Part shown: positions 25,183 to 33,472 of the stretch, piece after piece | How positions within the stretch are numbered: the stretch's first letter is position 1 | Layout of the letters: each line of letters begins with the position of its first letter | NCBI RefSeq assembly: GCF_001562275.1 | Contig: NZ_CP014304.1 | Span: 1,240,001 to 1,304,000, forward strand | Length of the DNA: 64,000 nucleotides | Direction of reading: 5' to 3' | From: Hymenobacter sp. PAMC 26628 | GTDB taxonomy: Bacteria > Bacteroidota > Bacteroidia > Cytophagales > Hymenobacteraceae | The notes under the pieces: model-generated | What the model saw: only the letters and a program-made list of their open reading frames with translations | Told to the model about the DNA's origin: nothing | Databases searched by the model: none | Translations under genes and position numbers: made by a program

Positions 25183-26802
25183 TCACGCCGGCGTGGCCAG
25201 CGGTGCGGGCCGCGCTTGCAGCAAATAATGCCGGGCCACGTCGGCAAACGCCGCTACCTGCTGCCGCTGCCAGGCGGGGCCGTGGCCCAGCTCCTGGGCC
25301 AGCAGCGCGGCCACCGCGGGGGCCATGCGGAGGGCAGCCGCCGCGTCCAAAAACAGTACCCGCACCCGGCGGGCCAGCACGTCTTCCACGGTGCGGGCCA
25401 TTTCGCAGCGCGCCGCCCACACCACTTCGGCTTTTAGGAATTCGAGCGTGTCGTCCAGCTTTTCGCCCAGCGCTGGGTCGTGCGCAATGAGGGCGCGCAG
25501 GGCCGGCTGGTCGCTGCCGTACACGTAAAGGTGGCTGCTGCGGTCGGGGGTGGGCAGGGCCCCGTGAATGGCGAGGTGGGCGGTTTGGCTGGCCGCCGCT
25601 GGCAGTTTGCCCAAGGCAATGGCCTTGTCCACCGTGTCTTGGCCCATGCGGCGGTAAGTCGTCCACTTGCCGCCCGTGATGGTAATCAGGCCCGCCGCTG
25701 ACACCAGGATTTTGTGGCTGCGCGAGATTTCCTTGGTCTTCGCCGAGCCGTTTTGCGGCGCTGCCAGCGGCCGCAGGCCCGCAAATACGCTCAGCGCGTC
25801 GCGGCGCGTAGGGGCCCGGGCGAGGTAGTGCGCGGCCGTGCGCAGGATGAAGTCAATTTCCGCTTCCAGGGCCTGGGGCTCGGCGCTGTAATCGTCCAGC
25901 GGCGTGTCGGTGGTGCCCAGCACCACGCGTCCGTGCCAGGGCACGGCGAAGAGCACGCGCCCATCGTCGGTTTTCGGAATCATCAGCGCGTCGTCGCCCG
26001 GCAAAAACGACTTGTCGAGCACGAGGTGCACGCCCTGGCTGGGCCGCACCAGCTTGGGGGCCCCGGGCGTATCCATTTGCAGCACTTCGTCCACGAAAAT
26101 GCCGGTGGCATTCACCACCGCCCGGGCGTGCAGCCCGTATGGGCGGCCGGTTTCGTGGTCGGTGGCGCGCACGCCCGTCAGGTTGCCGCGGGCGTCTTTC
26201 AGCAAGCCGTGCACGCCGAAGTGGTTGAGCAAGGTGCCGCCCAGCTCCACGGCCGTTTGGGCCAGGTTGATGGCCAGGCGGGCGTCGTCGAACTGCCCGT
26301 CGTGGTACAGCACGCCGCCCCGCAGCCCGATGGGTTGCAGGTTGCCGAGCCGCCGCAGCGTCTCGGCTTTGCTCAGGTGCACCGAGGGCCCCAGGCTGCG
26401 CTTGCCAGCCAGCCAATCGTACAGCGTCAGCCCAATTATGTAGAAAGCGCCGCCCCACCACTCGTAATTTGGGATAATGAAAGCCTGATTTTTGACGAGG
26501 TGGGGCGCGTTTTTCAGGAGCAGGCCCCGCTCGTATAATGCTTCCCGCACCAGGCCAATGTCGCCCTGGGCCAGGTAGCGCACGCCGCCGTGCACCAGCT
26601 TGGTGCTGCGGCTTGAAGTGCCCTTGGCGTAGTCGTCCTGCTCCAGCAGCAGGGTTTTGTAGCCCCGGCTGAGGCCGTCCAGGGCCACGCCCAGGCCCGT
26701 GGCCCCGCCGCCAATCACAATCAAATCCCAGACCGGCTGCGCGGCTAACTGGGCCACGAGCGTCGCCCGCGCAAAGTCCGCCGCCTTCGTTTTGCTTTCC
26801 AT
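25183..26802 (-). CDS. glpD: aerobic glycerol-3-phosphate dehydrogenase
   Basis: 539 residues, FAD-dependent. DLIVIGGGATGLGVALDGLSRG is the FAD-binding motif near residue 28, followed by the GTSSRSTKLVHGGVRYL signature and LITITGGKWTTYRRM near residue 390. The C-terminal helical domain carries ARCEMARTVEDVLARRVR. It oxidises glycerol 3-phosphate to dihydroxyacetone phosphate and passes electrons to menaquinone. It is first in the glpD-glpK-glpF operon. No glpR-type regulator is next to it; a family 1 repeat lies 43 bp upstream of the start. Confidence 0.95.
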   Translation of the reverse strand: MESKTKAADFARATLVAQLAAQPVWDLIVIGGGATGLGVALDGLSRGYKTLLLEQDDYAKGTSSRSTKLVHGGVRYLAQGDIGLVREALYERGLLLKNAPHLVKNQAFIIPNYEWWGGAFYIIGLTLYDWLAGKRSLGPSVHLSKAETLRRLGNLQPIGLRGGVLYHDGQFDDARLAINLAQTAVELGGTLLNHFGVHGLLKDARGNLTGVRATDHETGRPYGLHARAVVNATGIFVDEVLQMDTPGAPKLVRPSQGVHLVLDKSFLPGDDALMIPKTDDGRVLFAVPWHGRVVLGTTDTPLDDYSAEPQALEAEIDFILRTAAHYLARAPTRRDALSVFAGLRPLAAPQNGSAKTKEISRSHKILVSAAGLITITGGKWTTYRRMGQDTVDKAIALGKLPAAASQTAHLAIHGALPTPDRSSHLYVYGSDQPALRALIAHDPALGEKLDDTLEFLKAEVVWAARCEMARTVEDVLARRVRVLFLDAAAALRMAPAVAALLAQELGHGPAWQRQQVAAFADVARHYLLQARPAPLATPA

Positions 26803-26845
26803 GTGCTTGCCAACAACCCTTTAAAATATTTGAGATTAACAAAAA

Positions 26846-26939
26846 CGGTCATGCTGAGCGCAGCCGAAGCATCTCTACCGCAGCAGTAATTCTAATTAGT
26901 TGAGCAGTTGAGATGCTTCGGCTGCGCTCAGCATGACGG
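26846..26939. repeat. palindromic intergenic repeat, family 1, copy 4
   Basis: Arms CGGTCATGCTGAGCGCAGCC and reverse complement, 94 bp. It lies between the stop of the aminopropyltransferase gene (26989) and the start of glpD (26802), both leftward, so it separates two operons and may terminate the first. Confidence 0.92.
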
Positions 26940-26988
26940 CCGGAAAAGAATTTCAATAACTCAAACAACCTCCAGCCCGCGCCGCTCC

Positions 26989-28557
26989 TTAGTGCACGTA
27001 GGGCCCCCAGTCTTCCTCGAAGTAGCGCACCAACGCCTGGTTGTTCAGCTGGTTAACCTCCGTGGGTACTTCGGCCATGTCGGGCGGGAAGCGCAGCATG
27101 TCGTGGATAGTGCCGGCCGTGACGTAGCGCAGGCCCGCCGGCAGGGGCCCCGCGTCGCCGCGCCACTGGGCGTCGGGGCCCGCCAGCACGTAGCCCCACT
27201 CGCCAAACGAGGGCACATAGAGGTGGTACGGAACCACGTGCAGGCCAGCGGCTTGCAGCGTGTGCGCCACGCACCAAAACGACTGCCGCGCCAGGTACGG
27301 CGAGGTGCTTTGCACCACCAGCCGCCCGCCGGCAGCCAGCCGCTTGGTCAGGGCCGAGTAGAAGGCGGCCGAGTACAGCTTGCCGATGGAGTAGTTCGAG
27401 GGGTCGGGGAAATCGACGATAACGGCGTCGTAGCGCGCGGTGTCGGCCCGCACCCACCGGTAGGCGTCGGCGCTGATAACCTGTACTTTGGGATCGTTCA
27501 GGGCCCCCTTGTTCAGGGCCAGCAGCAGGGGGCTGTGGCGAAACAGCTGCGTCATGCCCGGGTCTAGGTCCACCAGGCGGATGTTTTGCAACTGCTTGTA
27601 CTTCAGTAGCTCGCGCACGGCCAGGCCGTCGCCGCCGCCCAGCACCAGCACGCGGCGGGCGCGGGGCAGGGCCTGCATCAGCGGGTGCACCAGGGCCTCG
27701 TGGTAGCGGTATTCGTCGAGCGAGCTGAACTGGAGGTTACCGTTGAGGAACAGGCGCAGCTCGCGCGGGTTGCGGGTGAGGACGATGCGCTGGTAAGGCG
27801 TTGATTTCGAGTAAATCACCTGGTCCTGAAACGCCAGGGTTTCGGTGTGGGCCAGCAGGTCGTTGGCGAAGTAAAACAGCGTGCCCAGCCCCGCCAACGC
27901 CGCCGCGATGCCCCCGGCAAACCGCCGCCGGTACGGCCGCGTTTCCGCGAAGCGGGCCAGCACCACGCTGGCCACCACCAGGTTGAGGGCCCCGAACAGA
28001 AGCGAGGTGCGAATCAGCCCCAGGTGCGGCACCAGCACCAGTGGGAAGATGAGCGAGGCCAACAGGGCCCCCACGTAATCGAAGGTGAACACCCGCGCCA
28101 CCAGGTCTTTAAACGGAAACCGGTGCTCCAGAATGCGCATCAGCAGCGGGATTTCCAGGCCCACCAGCACGCCCGTGAGGCCCACCAGCGCGTAGAGCAG
28201 CAGCCGAAACGAGGTGACGTACTCGAACAGCAAAAACAGCAGCGGCGCCATGCACCCGCCCACCAGGCCCACCAAGATTTCGAGCCGGATGAACCACTTC
28301 AGCAGGGGCCCGTCGAGGAACTTCGACAGCCACGAGCCGATGCCCATCGCAAACAGGTAGGCCCCGATGATGGTCGAAAACTGCGTCACCGAATCGCCGA
28401 GCAGGTACGAGGCCAGCGTGCCGGCAATCAGCTCGTAAATCAGCCCGCAGGTGGCAATCACGGCCACCGCCACCAGCAGCAGGCCGGGCAGGCGGGCGTC
28501 AGCCGCCGGGGCCCCCGGGGCGGCCACAGGCGCGGGCTCGTCCAGCAGCTCAGCCAT
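26989..28557 (-). CDS. membrane-anchored spermidine synthase-like aminopropyltransferase
   Basis: 522 residues. Residues 1-215 hold about seven transmembrane helices (GLIYELIAGTLASYLLG at the first pair); residues about 235-522 are a spermidine synthase domain. The catalytic-domain residues look complete: QFSSLDEYRYHEALVHP (Gln, Asp, Tyr-His-Glu of the substrate site), LGGGDGLAVREL (decarboxylated-AdoMet loop), VDLDPGM, and VDFPDPSNYSIGKLYS with the catalytic Asp-x-x-Asp-Pro. It is expected to transfer aminopropyl groups at the membrane. It is last in the operon after DUF350, whose stop overlaps its start by 8 bp. The acceptor amine is not known. Confidence 0.9.
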   Translation of the reverse strand: MAELLDEPAPVAAPGAPAADARLPGLLLVAVAVIATCGLIYELIAGTLASYLLGDSVTQFSTIIGAYLFAMGIGSWLSKFLDGPLLKWFIRLEILVGLVGGCMAPLLFLLFEYVTSFRLLLYALVGLTGVLVGLEIPLLMRILEHRFPFKDLVARVFTFDYVGALLASLIFPLVLVPHLGLIRTSLLFGALNLVVASVVLARFAETRPYRRRFAGGIAAALAGLGTLFYFANDLLAHTETLAFQDQVIYSKSTPYQRIVLTRNPRELRLFLNGNLQFSSLDEYRYHEALVHPLMQALPRARRVLVLGGGDGLAVRELLKYKQLQNIRLVDLDPGMTQLFRHSPLLLALNKGALNDPKVQVISADAYRWVRADTARYDAVIVDFPDPSNYSIGKLYSAAFYSALTKRLAAGGRLVVQSTSPYLARQSFWCVAHTLQAAGLHVVPYHLYVPSFGEWGYVLAGPDAQWRGDAGPLPAGLRYVTAGTIHDMLRFPPDMAEVPTEVNQLNNQALVRYFEEDWGPYVH

Positions 28558-28765
28558 GCACGGCGCCGCTGATGATGAGGGCCACCGACAGCATAAACGC
28601 CGCGCCCAGAATGGCCAGCGCCGTGTTTTGGTCTTCCAGAATTTCCTTGCGCAGGGTACCCGGCGTCAGCTTGTCGAACAGGAAAAAGCTGATGACCAGA
28701 ATGACGATGCCCACCACCGAATAAACGATGGACGCCAGCAGCGGGTGGTATTGGAGAAGGTTCAT
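28550..28765 (-). CDS. DUF350 membrane protein (YjfL-like)
   Basis: 71 residues with two transmembrane helices: IVYSVVGIVILVISFFLFD and ALAILGAAFMLSVALIIS. Between them, KLTPGTLRKEILEDQNTA is the conserved DUF350 loop. Half-length relative to YjfL-type proteins with four helices, as is common for single-repeat DUF350. The start ATG 28765 is 10 bp after the previous gene and the stop overlaps the next start. Elsewhere DUF350 genes are linked to polyamine or ATP-grasp amidoligase genes; its molecular role is unknown. Confidence 0.88.
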   Translation of the reverse strand: MNLLQYHPLLASIVYSVVGIVILVISFFLFDKLTPGTLRKEILEDQNTALAILGAAFMLSVALIISGAVHG

Positions 28766-28775
28766 GGCCAAAGGA

Positions 28776-28979
28776 TTACTTGTGGAAATACAGGCCGTGG
28801 CCCGCCGACCCGTGACTGCCGCGAGTGCCCGGGGCCCCCAGGGTTTCGGTGCTCTCGTTGTCGTCGCCGAGCAGGCGCGTGCCGGTGGCGGTGCCCCAGG
28901 CAAACCAGCCCAGCGGCAAAAGCAGCAGCAGCGCGTAGTAGCGCACGGGGCGCAGGAAGTTCAGGAAATCATTTAGCAT
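28776..28979 (-). CDS. small single-pass membrane protein in the polyamine operon
   Basis: 67 residues: MLNDFLNFLRPVRYYALLLLLPLGWFAWG places one transmembrane helix near the N-terminus, followed by a hydrophilic tail with Gly, Ser and His. No known family. It is spaced exactly 10 bp from both the DUF4178 gene before it and the DUF350 gene after it, which strongly supports it as a real operon member. Confidence 0.75.
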   Translation of the reverse strand: MLNDFLNFLRPVRYYALLLLLPLGWFAWGTATGTRLLGDDNESTETLGAPGTRGSHGSAGHGLYFHK

Positions 28980-28989
28980 GGGTACAGCA

Positions 28990-30297
28990 TTATTCTGTTC
29001 CTGTTTCTACTGCGTAAGGGTTGTAATCACTCTCGTTCCAGCGCTCGGTTTCAAAATTTGCCCCACGGAATCCTATCCACGCAGGGTAAATAAGTACTAG
29101 CAGCAGCACAATAAAAAAATTGGACGGCAGCGTCCGGTCCGTCCGAACAGCCACTGAAATTGTAGGGGCGGTACCGGTTTCGGTAAAGGGATACAGGTTG
29201 AGGTGATAACGCCCAGCCGGCACCCGCGATAGTAGCGCGCTGGCGTCGCGCTCCCCTTCGCTCCAGCTTTCGCCGTCTTCCACGCCGTTGTAAAACTCGA
29301 TATTTTTGGTAAACTCAAAACCCTGGCCGGTTCGCTCGTTCACCAAGCTCACGGGCAACTCCAGCCATTGGTTGGTTAGCGAAGCGGTCAGGTCAACCTC
29401 CACGGCAGAGGGGTAATCAAGCATAAACGAGGGTGACACGATGACTTTATTCGTGCCCACTGCCGCGGCTGGATCAGCTTCTACCGCTAAGTTCGTATTC
29501 AACAAAACAGTGCTTGGCTGCACCGCTAACCCAATTTGCGCCAACACGAGTAACCCCACTACCCACAGCGTGAGGTGCCATAGGGCAGGCAATGTGTGTC
29601 GCGTTGGGTTGGGCTGCACTGCGCCTATGCCCTGAGGTTCGGGCATCGTGAATTCGCCCCTGCCAAAAGCCGCCGCCACGTCGGCTGGCTCAACATGCTC
29701 GGCGCGGTGCCAACTCACCTGCTTGCCTAATTGCTCTTTTACCAGCATTAGAGGAGGATTGATCAACTCGCTCACGATCAGGTAGTCATCGCCTTCAATG
29801 TCCCAATCAAATTCGCCTTCGGCAAAGCACACCCGGGCTTGATAGCGGTTGTAAAGCCGAAATTTGGCCAGCTGGAAATCCGTTTCGCCGTCGTGGGCCC
29901 ATTCCTTGTCTTGAGCGGCCCAAATCACCATCCAGTGCCCATGGTACTGCGCAAGCTGCACGTAGTCGCCGGTGGCGGGCCGAAATAGCTGGTACTCCGT
30001 CCATTCATATTGCGGGTTTTGAGCTTCGGCGCGGCGCACGTAGCCCACCACCCGGCAAGCGTGCCCGGCCAGCACGCCCGGCGTACCCACGGGTAGTACC
30101 CCCAGGTCCGTAGGCACCTTTTTGTAGTTGCCAAATATCTTGGGGGGGCCCTCGCCGCGGTACTGGAAGTAGCTGTGGCAGTGCGGGCAGGCGTAGTATT
30201 CGCTGCCCGCCACGTCATAGTAGGTGATGCTCTGCTGGCAGTCGGGGCACGCAAGCTGGGCGGACGGCGCGGCACTGGGTTGGGCGGGCTCGCTCAT
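28990..30297 (-). CDS. DUF4178 zinc-ribbon membrane protein
   Basis: 435 residues. The N-terminus has a zinc ribbon CPDC ... CPHC (residues about 18-38). A DUF4178 beta-rich domain follows (VLPVGTPGVLAGHACRVVGYVRR ... WTEYQLF ... YLIVSELINPP). Two transmembrane helices are visible, one near residue 240 (LWVVGLLVLAQIGLAV) and one near 400 (FFIVLLLVLIYPAWIGF), and the region between them faces the periplasm. ATG 30297 overlaps the speD stop (ATGA). DUF4178 proteins often accompany DUF350 and aminopropyltransferase genes; the function is unknown. Confidence 0.87.
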   Translation of the reverse strand: MSEPAQPSAAPSAQLACPDCQQSITYYDVAGSEYYACPHCHSYFQYRGEGPPKIFGNYKKVPTDLGVLPVGTPGVLAGHACRVVGYVRRAEAQNPQYEWTEYQLFRPATGDYVQLAQYHGHWMVIWAAQDKEWAHDGETDFQLAKFRLYNRYQARVCFAEGEFDWDIEGDDYLIVSELINPPLMLVKEQLGKQVSWHRAEHVEPADVAAAFGRGEFTMPEPQGIGAVQPNPTRHTLPALWHLTLWVVGLLVLAQIGLAVQPSTVLLNTNLAVEADPAAAVGTNKVIVSPSFMLDYPSAVEVDLTASLTNQWLELPVSLVNERTGQGFEFTKNIEFYNGVEDGESWSEGERDASALLSRVPAGRYHLNLYPFTETGTAPTISVAVRTDRTLPSNFFIVLLLVLIYPAWIGFRGANFETERWNESDYNPYAVETGTE

Positions 30298-30650
30298 CGG
30301 CACACCTCGGTTTTGGCCTGCTCAGTGCCTTCGAAAAAGGCCAGCGTGGCTGCATAAATTCCCCGCACCGTGGCCGAGTTGTCGCGCCGGAAATTCGATA
30401 GAAACACGTCGAACGTAGCCAGGCCGTGCTCGGGCCAGGTGTGCAGGCTCAGGTGCGATTCGGTGAGGGCCAGCACCGCCGTAAAGCCGCCATCGGCGGG
30501 GAAGGCGTAGTAGGTTTCGCCCACCTTCTCCAGCCCAAAGCGCCGGATCTGCTCGTCGAAAAACGCGCGGCAGGCCACAGCATCGCGCAGGGCCGGGGCG
30601 GGGGCCCCGAAGGTGGCCAAAATGTGCAGGCCGGGCAGGTAGGCAGGCAT
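30294..30650 (-). CDS. speD: SpeD-like pyruvoyl AdoMet decarboxylase with Cys-to-Ser change
   Basis: 118 residues, the size of the short bacterial proenzyme. LTESHLSLHTWPEHG is the autocleavage motif: Glu64-Ser65, with Ser65 becoming the pyruvoyl group, and His70 the processing base. The residue equivalent to the conserved proton-donor Cys (Cys83 in the Thermotoga enzyme; family pattern DVFTC) is Ser85 here (TFDVFLS). The protein would supply decarboxylated AdoMet to the aminopropyltransferase four genes downstream. Some bacterial SpeD homologues have become ornithine or arginine decarboxylases, so substrate specificity needs testing. First gene of the operon. Confidence 0.88.
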   Translation of the reverse strand: MPAYLPGLHILATFGAPAPALRDAVACRAFFDEQIRRFGLEKVGETYYAFPADGGFTAVLALTESHLSLHTWPEHGLATFDVFLSNFRRDNSATVRGIYAATLAFFEGTEQAKTEVCR

Positions 30651-30716
30651 GGGCAACGGAAAGCGGGGTTGTGGCCCGCAAGATAGCGGCGGCCGCGGTG
30701 CTTCATGCGGGTAGCA

Positions 30717-30749
30717 TTTGGTAATGCGCCGCGGCTGCCCCTATCTTTA
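30717..30749 (+). promoter_or_regulatory. putative Bacteroidota promoter for the STAS-like gene
   Basis: TTTG at 30717 and TATCTTTA at 30742, 21 bp apart, close to the TTTG-N19-TAnnTTTG consensus of the Bacteroidota housekeeping sigma factor. It lies 40 bp before ATG 30789. Confidence 0.45.
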
Positions 30750-30788
30750 ACCCATTCCACGTTATATTACATTGTAAGCCTCCGCTTT

Positions 30789-31214
30789 ATGGTTTCGTTA
30801 ATGCTTGATCAAGAAATATTATCATTCACTAGCGCCGCGGGCCAGCTCTATTATCATTCCGCGGGCCACGTGCGTTTGGCGTGGGGCCCCGGCCGTGTGC
30901 CACTCGACGAAGTGCAGGCGTACTACGAAAAGGCGCTGGCCGTGCTGCTTACCACCGGCGCCCGCAAAATTCTGTCCGACCACGGGCAGCGTGCCCCCTT
31001 GCTGCCCGCGGCTCAGCAGTGGCTCACCCAAAACTGGATTCCGCGGGCTATAGGGCAGGCCTGTACCCGCCACTGCGCCATCGTAGAAGGCGCCGACCCC
31101 GTACACCGTCTGTCTACCGAATCGGTAGTGACCTCAGCCCCTAAAGATTTTGTATTCAAGCGCTTTTTTAACGCAGCGACGGCCGAAACCTGGCTGGTGA
31201 GCCTATCGCTCTAA
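30789..31214 (+). CDS. short STAS-like protein, member B
   Basis: 141 residues with the same plan as the proteins at 8348 and 46626: an N-terminal strand, VRLAWGPGRVPLDEVQAYYEKAL, a central ARKILSDHGQRAPL strand where relatives have WLLD-R, QQWLTQNWIPRA, then a C-terminal TAETWLVSLSL helix. No named domain can be assigned. ATG 30789 follows a plausible promoter. It is divergent from speD and convergent with the AI-2E family gene. Confidence 0.75.
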   Translation: MVSLMLDQEILSFTSAAGQLYYHSAGHVRLAWGPGRVPLDEVQAYYEKALAVLLTTGARKILSDHGQRAPLLPAAQQWLTQNWIPRAIGQACTRHCAIVEGADPVHRLSTESVVTSAPKDFVFKRFFNAATAETWLVSLSL

Positions 31215-31220
31215 GCGGCA

Positions 31221-32363
31221 TTACCCAACTACGGCCGCCGGGCGGTCCCCGCCATTGCGCAGCAGCGGCCGGCGCCGTAGGGCGGCCCCGTCAGCAGCGG
31301 GCTTCTCGGTGGCTTCCTCGTCGCCGAGCAGCAGGCCCCAAGGCCGAAGCGACTCGATGCGGTCGAAAATAATCTTTAGGATGGCGATGACGGGCAAAGC
31401 CAGGAACATACCCGCCACCCCGCCCACGGCGTTGCCCACCAGCACCCCCACAATGGCTACCAGGGCGTTGACCTTTATTTTGGAGGCCACAATGCGCGGA
31501 ATAAGAAAGTGATTGTCAACGAACTGGATGGCCAGGTACACTGCCACCACGCCCGCCGGGTAGCCCAACCCCTCCTTCGTGACGAAGGCCATGAGTACTG
31601 GGAGGGCAATGGCTGCCAGCCCGCCCACGTACGGGATGAAGTTGAGCAGGGCCCCCAGCACGCCCAGCAGCAGCGCGTACGGAATGCCCAGCACCAGCAG
31701 GGCCCCCACGTTGAGAACGGCCACGATGCTACCCTCAACGAGCAGGCCAATCATGTAGCTCTGAATAGCAGCCTTACTCTCGTGCAGCACCTCGGCCACG
31801 CCAGTGCCCGGCTTCCGCCCCGAAAACACTTGGGTGAGGAAGGTCACCAGGCGTTTCTGGTACAGAAACAGTAGAAAGATGTACACCGGCAGCAGCGTGG
31901 CCGTCACCAACAAGCCCGACACGGCCGTGAGCGTGCCCCCGGCCAGGCCTGCCGCCCGGCTGCCCGTCTCGTTGAGGTAGCCCATCAGCTTCTGGTTAGT
32001 GATGCCGAAGCGGGCGTTGAGCCACTGCTCTACTACCTGAGCCGTGTGGAAGAACTTCGCCTTGAACATGGGTAGCTGACCCGATAATTGCGTGGCCTCC
32101 AAATAGATAAAGTAAAGCAGTGCCAACAGTGCCGCCACCCCCAGCACCACGGTGAGGGCAATGGCCAGCAGCGGCGGCACCTTGCGCCGCAGCAGCCACT
32201 GCTCCACGGGGTGCAGCATGATGGCGAAGATGGCAGCGAAAAAAAGAGGAAAAACAAGGTCCGAAGCGATGTGCAGCGTGAATACCAGCAGGGCCAGCCC
32301 CAGCAGCACCAGCGGCGCCTTCACATAGAGCGGAAATTGCAGTTCTTTTTGGTCGTCGGGCAT
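31221..32363 (-). CDS. AI-2E/PerM family permease
   Basis: 380 residues, eight or so transmembrane helices. The signature FIPYVGGLAAIALPVLMAF, the IQFVDNHFLIPRIVASKIKVNALVAIVGVLVGNAVGGVAGMFLALP block and the large periplasmic loop after the third helix match the AI-2E transporter (TqsA/PerM/YhhT) family. Members have been linked to autoinducer-2 export or Na+/H+ antiport; the substrate here is not known. Stops 6 bp from the convergent STAS-like gene without a visible terminator between. Confidence 0.9.
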   Translation of the reverse strand: MPDDQKELQFPLYVKAPLVLLGLALLVFTLHIASDLVFPLFFAAIFAIMLHPVEQWLLRRKVPPLLAIALTVVLGVAALLALLYFIYLEATQLSGQLPMFKAKFFHTAQVVEQWLNARFGITNQKLMGYLNETGSRAAGLAGGTLTAVSGLLVTATLLPVYIFLLFLYQKRLVTFLTQVFSGRKPGTGVAEVLHESKAAIQSYMIGLLVEGSIVAVLNVGALLVLGIPYALLLGVLGALLNFIPYVGGLAAIALPVLMAFVTKEGLGYPAGVVAVYLAIQFVDNHFLIPRIVASKIKVNALVAIVGVLVGNAVGGVAGMFLALPVIAILKIIFDRIESLRPWGLLLGDEEATEKPAADGAALRRRPLLRNGGDRPAAVVG

Positions 32364-33050
32364 GGTGCAGAGGAAACCGGATGGTCGATGCGCGCATTTA
32401 CGGCCGCTGATAAAAAGTGTCTGAAAACGAATTTATTATAAACTAAATCCGGGCCAAGTGCGCTGCGGATCAATTGGTTGCACTGATCCCCATTCCCAGT
32501 GCCCCGGGTGCATTGCACCGTTAACTCGGGGCGCTGGGGTGGGTATTGGGCCCGTTGCGCCGGGGCGCTACCGGCCCGCTGCCCACCTGTGCGGTGGGTA
32601 CCATCAATCAGCCAGCGAAGGTTAAAATTAAATTATGAATATGGTACTGGAAAAAGACAAAAAGATAATAATTGGTGAGTCGATATAAACGGATGAAATA
32701 AGGGATAGAAAATTTTTTTTGAATTAACCAACCAGTTTGCTATTTTGCGGAGCGAATGCGGTTGGAAAAAATCAAACTGGCTAGCAATGGGTGAAAGGAT
32801 ACTGATTAGTCTGCAAAATTATTATTATACCTGTAATACAATGCATTGTATGCGCATAAGTAAGGGTCGCCGTAAGCCTGAATCCTGGTTTTTAGCGCAA
32901 GATGGATGCTTCAATTTGTCTTGAAAATTATAAAAAAAGTTGTTCCAGCATGCGACCAAGAGGGGCTGGTCAAAAATAGCAAATAAGAATAAAGCCTTGT
33001 GTATTTTAGCGAAGGCCGGTTTATAATTCGAAATTTATTAAATTGATAAA
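32364..33050. other. AT-rich gene desert
   Basis: About 690 bp without a convincing gene on either strand. The part from about 32620 is strongly AT-rich compared with the flanks. I see no terminator hairpin, tRNA or clear repeat in it. It is the boundary between orderly chromosome and the decayed region that follows. Confidence 0.6.
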
Positions 33051-33397
33051 ATGCAAATTTTACTAATTTTTTTGCTGTGCAGTAGCTTTATGAGTTGCTT
33101 CATTTTTTGGTACGAATGGGTGCCGGTGCCGTCCTTAATAGCCAAGTGCGTGGCCGAGAAACCTGTCCCAATGGCCGCCGCGGGGCCCCGCAGCCTCGAC
33201 AACCCGCGCTACTACTTGGTGGCCGACGATGGCACCTACGTGGAGGTGGGGCCCACCACATTTGCCCACTTGCAAATCGGCGAACTGTACGCGTCGCGGG
33301 AGTGGCTGGGCAAGGCGGTGGCCGGCAAAAGCAGTGGCTCATCGTTTCGGACGAGGCGCATGCCGAGTGCTCGCAAGTGGCCTATGACGCTTCTTGA
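33051..33397 (+). pseudogene. small exported protein, probably frameshifted
   Basis: Starts MQILLIFLLCSSFMSCFIFW (signal or membrane segment), then NPRYYLVADDGTYVEVGPTTF and LYASREWLGKAVAGK. At about 33330 this frame turns into low-quality Arg/Lys-rich sequence ending at 33425, while the +2 frame continues sensibly as QWLIVSDEAHAECSQVAYDA with a stop at 33397. A one-base change near 33330 is therefore likely. Family not recognised. Confidence 0.55.
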
Positions 33398-33472
33398 AGG
33401 ACGCAGAAGAAAGCATTTCCAATAGCTTTGCTTGCCCTACCCCCAGCGCCAGTCGTCTGCTCGTGGCCCGCT

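Noticed and set aside
13796..26939. CRISPR array
   Set aside because: The repeated elements are palindromic single copies kilobases apart, without regular spacers or cas genes.
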